Origin: a bacterium
Lineage (GTDB): Bacteria; Fidelibacterota; Marinisomatia; Marinisomatales; JAHJCW01
NCBI GenBank assembly: GCA_030621275.1
Contig: JAUXHY010000033.1
Coordinates: 1-8,671, forward strand
Length of the DNA: 8,671 bases
Reading direction: 5' to 3'
Shown piece by piece: positions 7,161 through 8,671 of the stretch. Position numbers and translations under genes: made by a program. Below the pieces are notes generated by a model that saw only the letters and a program-made list of their open reading frames with translations, did not search any database and was not told the DNA's origin. Each line of letters opens with the position of its first letter. Positions within the stretch are counted from its first letter, which is position 1.

Positions 7161-8350
7161 AAAACATTTTTATTATTTTCAAAAAAGAATTAAAAGATAC
7201 GTTACGTGATAGAAAAACTATTTTTATGATGGTTTTATTACCATTATTACTTGTTCCTATGTTAATAATTGGAATGACTATGGTAATGTCAGCTCAGGCG
7301 GACAAAGCTGAAGCAAAAGTTATATCAATCGGTATTGCCGGCGCAGAGTATGCACCTAAGCTACTTGATTTAATCATGGATAATGATAAAATAGAAATTG
7401 ATAATTCTATTCCAGCTGATAGTTTAGCGGATTTTGTAAAAAAAGAAGAAATTGACGGTGCACTAATTATCGCAAGCGATTTCCAACAGAAGATCAAAAA
7501 TGATGATCAAGCGATAATCCAGCTATTTTACAAAGGTACTGACGCATTTGAATCGGTTTATCAACGATTATCAGCGATAATAGATGAAGTGGATAGTACA
7601 ATAGTTACTGAGCGAATTTCCCGATTGAATTTAGATAAAGATCTATTTGATCCAATTGCAATAGAAAAAATTGATCTCTCTTCGATTCAGGAAGTAATTG
7701 CAAAATTGGGTGGTGGTTTTCTTCCGTATATATTCATTATTTTTGGATTTATGGGCGCTATCTATCCCGGTATTGATCTTGGTGCCGGCGAAAAGGAGCG
7801 TGGTACTTTAGAAACATTATTATCTACTCCAGCCGAAAGAAGTGAAATTGTAATCGGTAAGTTTTTAATGGTGATGTTAGCTGCCATTATGACCGCTTTA
7901 ATTGCAATGCTTGGATTTTATATCGGTATCAAATCTTTTCCTGATATTCCGGAAGAGTTTATCGTTATTATATCCAAAATGTTTACTTTTAAAATAGTTT
8001 TTATGATTCTTACTCTTATTATACCAATTTCAGCGTTTTTTTCGGCTTTGATTTTAAGTCTTTCAATTTATGCAAAATCATTTAAAGAAGCTCAGAGCAT
8101 GATAACTCCCTTTAACATGGCAATAATCTTTCCTGCATTATTAGGAACTTTACCCGGAATTGAATTGAATTATCAAACCGCATTGATACCAATCATAAAT
8201 GTTGCGTTAGCAACTAAAGATGTTTTAGCGGGCACAATAAATCCTATTCTATTAATTGAAGTATATTTGTCATTATTGATTTTTGCATCAATTAGTTTAT
8301 TATTTTGTGTTAAATGGTTTCAACGCGAAGAGACTCTGTTTAGGGTTTAA
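7157..8350 (+). CDS. natB: ABC-2 type permease, NatB type
   Basis: This 397-residue membrane permease partners the ATPase encoded just upstream. A short cytosolic N-terminus with FKKELKDTLRDRKT (8-21), the element found before the first helix in ABC-2 permeases, is followed by a membrane segment at about 23-46. An extracytoplasmic domain of about 140 residues follows (~47-185), then a cluster of about five membrane segments (near 188-206, 235-258, 279-304, 318-332 with 340-352, and 364-384). GAGEKERGTLETLLSTPAER (210-229) is the conserved coupling/re-entrant motif of the NatB/ABC-2_3 group, and SIYAKSFKEAQS (303-314) is a second typical block. The length fits NatB (about 390 aa). It starts with an ATGA overlap with natA and a GGAGG site, so it is the second gene of the operon. 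A terminator-like hairpin follows directly. The transported substrate is inferred only by family: Na+ or another ion or compound. Confidence 0.87.
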   Translation: MKNIFIIFKKELKDTLRDRKTIFMMVLLPLLLVPMLIIGMTMVMSAQADKAEAKVISIGIAGAEYAPKLLDLIMDNDKIEIDNSIPADSLADFVKKEEIDGALIIASDFQQKIKNDDQAIIQLFYKGTDAFESVYQRLSAIIDEVDSTIVTERISRLNLDKDLFDPIAIEKIDLSSIQEVIAKLGGGFLPYIFIIFGFMGAIYPGIDLGAGEKERGTLETLLSTPAERSEIVIGKFLMVMLAAIMTALIAMLGFYIGIKSFPDIPEEFIVIISKMFTFKIVFMILTLIIPISAFFSALILSLSIYAKSFKEAQSMITPFNMAIIFPALLGTLPGIELNYQTALIPIINVALATKDVLAGTINPILLIEVYLSLLIFASISLLFCVKWFQREETLFRV

Positions 8351-8357
8351 ATGGTAT

Positions 8358-8400
8358 TAGAAACCCTAAAGGTTTTGAAAACCTTGAGGGTTTCTATTTT
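8358..8400 (+). terminator. Intrinsic terminator-like hairpin after natB
   Basis: The 18-base arm AGAAACCCTAAAGGTTTT (8359-8376) pairs with 8378-8395 with one mismatch (A8368 against G8386). T8358-A8396 extends the stem, and in practice the innermost T-A pairs open to form the loop. A short T4 run (8397-8400) follows on the plus strand, eight bases after the natB stop. On the minus strand there is no U-tract after the stem, so it serves mainly the natAB operon. The weak U-tract lowers certainty. The sequence has the look of a dispersed intergenic palindrome, which cannot be tested from one copy. Confidence 0.65.
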
Positions 8401-8403
8401 ATA

Positions 8404-8474
8404 TAAAAAAATGCCCCGCTGAATTACCCTCGAGAAAAACTTTTTCCCTGAAGAGCACGCCGTACCAACGGGGC
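8404..8474 (-). other. Long imperfect hairpin with U7 tract: candidate minus-strand structured RNA, terminator or dispersed repeat
   Basis: Read on the minus strand, GCCCCGTTGG (8474-8465) pairs over 10 positions with TCAGCGGGGC (8422-8413). TGCTCTT (8457-8451) pairs with GAGGGTA (8431-8425). After a CA bulge, GGGAAAAA (8448-8441) pairs with TTTTTCTC (8439-8432). The closing stem is followed by A and seven U residues (8411-8405). Six of the pairs are G-U wobbles that become A-C mismatches on the plus strand, so the structure is clearly better as minus-strand RNA. It is GC-rich in an otherwise very AT-rich gap. No known RNA family was recognised. It may be a terminator for a minus-strand transcript entering from the right edge, a small RNA, or a REP-like mobile palindrome. 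Confidence 0.5.
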
Positions 8475-8671
8475 TTCTTAAATTTCATTTCAAATAATAT
8501 TATTCTATCCTTACAAAATATACATACTGAAAAATAATAAAAACAAAACAAAAATTAATTATCTTAAAGTACAGCTTCAAGTATTATATTTTTGGTTTAA
8601 AGCTATACTTTATAACATTGTCTAATATATATGTAACGCAGATATTTACAACTACTGCAAATACAATATAC
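8475..8671. other. AT-rich intergenic region without a recognised gene
   Basis: Very AT-rich sequence with stop codons in most frames and no coding-like open frame, tRNA or rRNA signature. The only structure seen is an imperfect inverted repeat: TAAAGTACAGCTT at 8565-8577 and AAGCTATACTTTA at 8600-8612, with 12 of 13 positions paired around a 22-base loop; the one mismatch becomes a G-U pair on the minus strand. It may hold the leader of a gene beyond the right edge or the source of the minus-strand transcript that ends at the hairpin at 8404-8474. Confidence 0.4.

Noticed and set aside
1237..8350. A defence or mobile-element system.
   Set aside because: All six genes in this stretch belong to housekeeping, envelope or transport families; no integrase, nuclease, toxin or phage gene is present.
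8351..8480. CRISPR array or insertion-sequence end.
   Set aside because: There are no regularly spaced direct repeats, no transposase remnant and no target-site duplication; only palindromes are seen.

Overview
The window is AT-rich chromosomal DNA that most resembles the Bacteroidetes/Chlorobi/Ignavibacteria group. The main clue is a secreted beta-propeller protein ending in a FlgD-like, type IX secretion (T9SS) sorting domain. Mixed Shine-Dalgarno use also fits: good AGGGAG/GGAGG sites before some genes and none before others. Ignavibacteria-like is my best guess, but this rests on protein style only; there is no rRNA or other marker gene here.

Layout. (1) 145-1230, plus strand: adenosine deaminase, transcribed alone. 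(2) 1237-6280, minus strand: four co-directional genes. In transcription order these are a TMEM164/YwaF-type membrane protein, a stand-alone 2-oxoacid-dehydrogenase E2-type acyltransferase domain, a site-2 protease (M50, EGY-like), and a PorZ-like T9SS beta-propeller protein. Gaps are 11, 73 and 1 base, so this is probably one operon, or two that read through. It ends tail-to-tail with the deaminase gene, only 6 bases away. (3) 6281-6386: a divergent promoter region with a TATAAT box framed by a perfect 8-bp inverted repeat. (4) 6387-8350, plus strand: a two-gene ABC-2 exporter operon of NatAB type with an ATGA start/stop overlap. (5) 8351-8671: no convincing gene. It holds a terminator-like hairpin right after natB, a long hairpin that folds better as minus-strand RNA and ends in a U7 tract, and an imperfect inverted repeat near the right edge.

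How the genes work together: the deaminase serves purine salvage. The minus-strand operon is envelope-themed, with a membrane enzyme candidate, an intramembrane protease and a surface/T9SS protein; the protease and the PorZ-like gene are spaced for translational coupling. The NatAB-type pair forms a membrane exporter. Most of the window is ordinary core-genome content and I see no clear new multi-gene system. The features most worth a second look are the minus-strand hairpin at 8404-8474, the mutually exclusive hairpins over the natB stop codon, the promoter/operator candidate before natA, and the protease-PorZ coupling.
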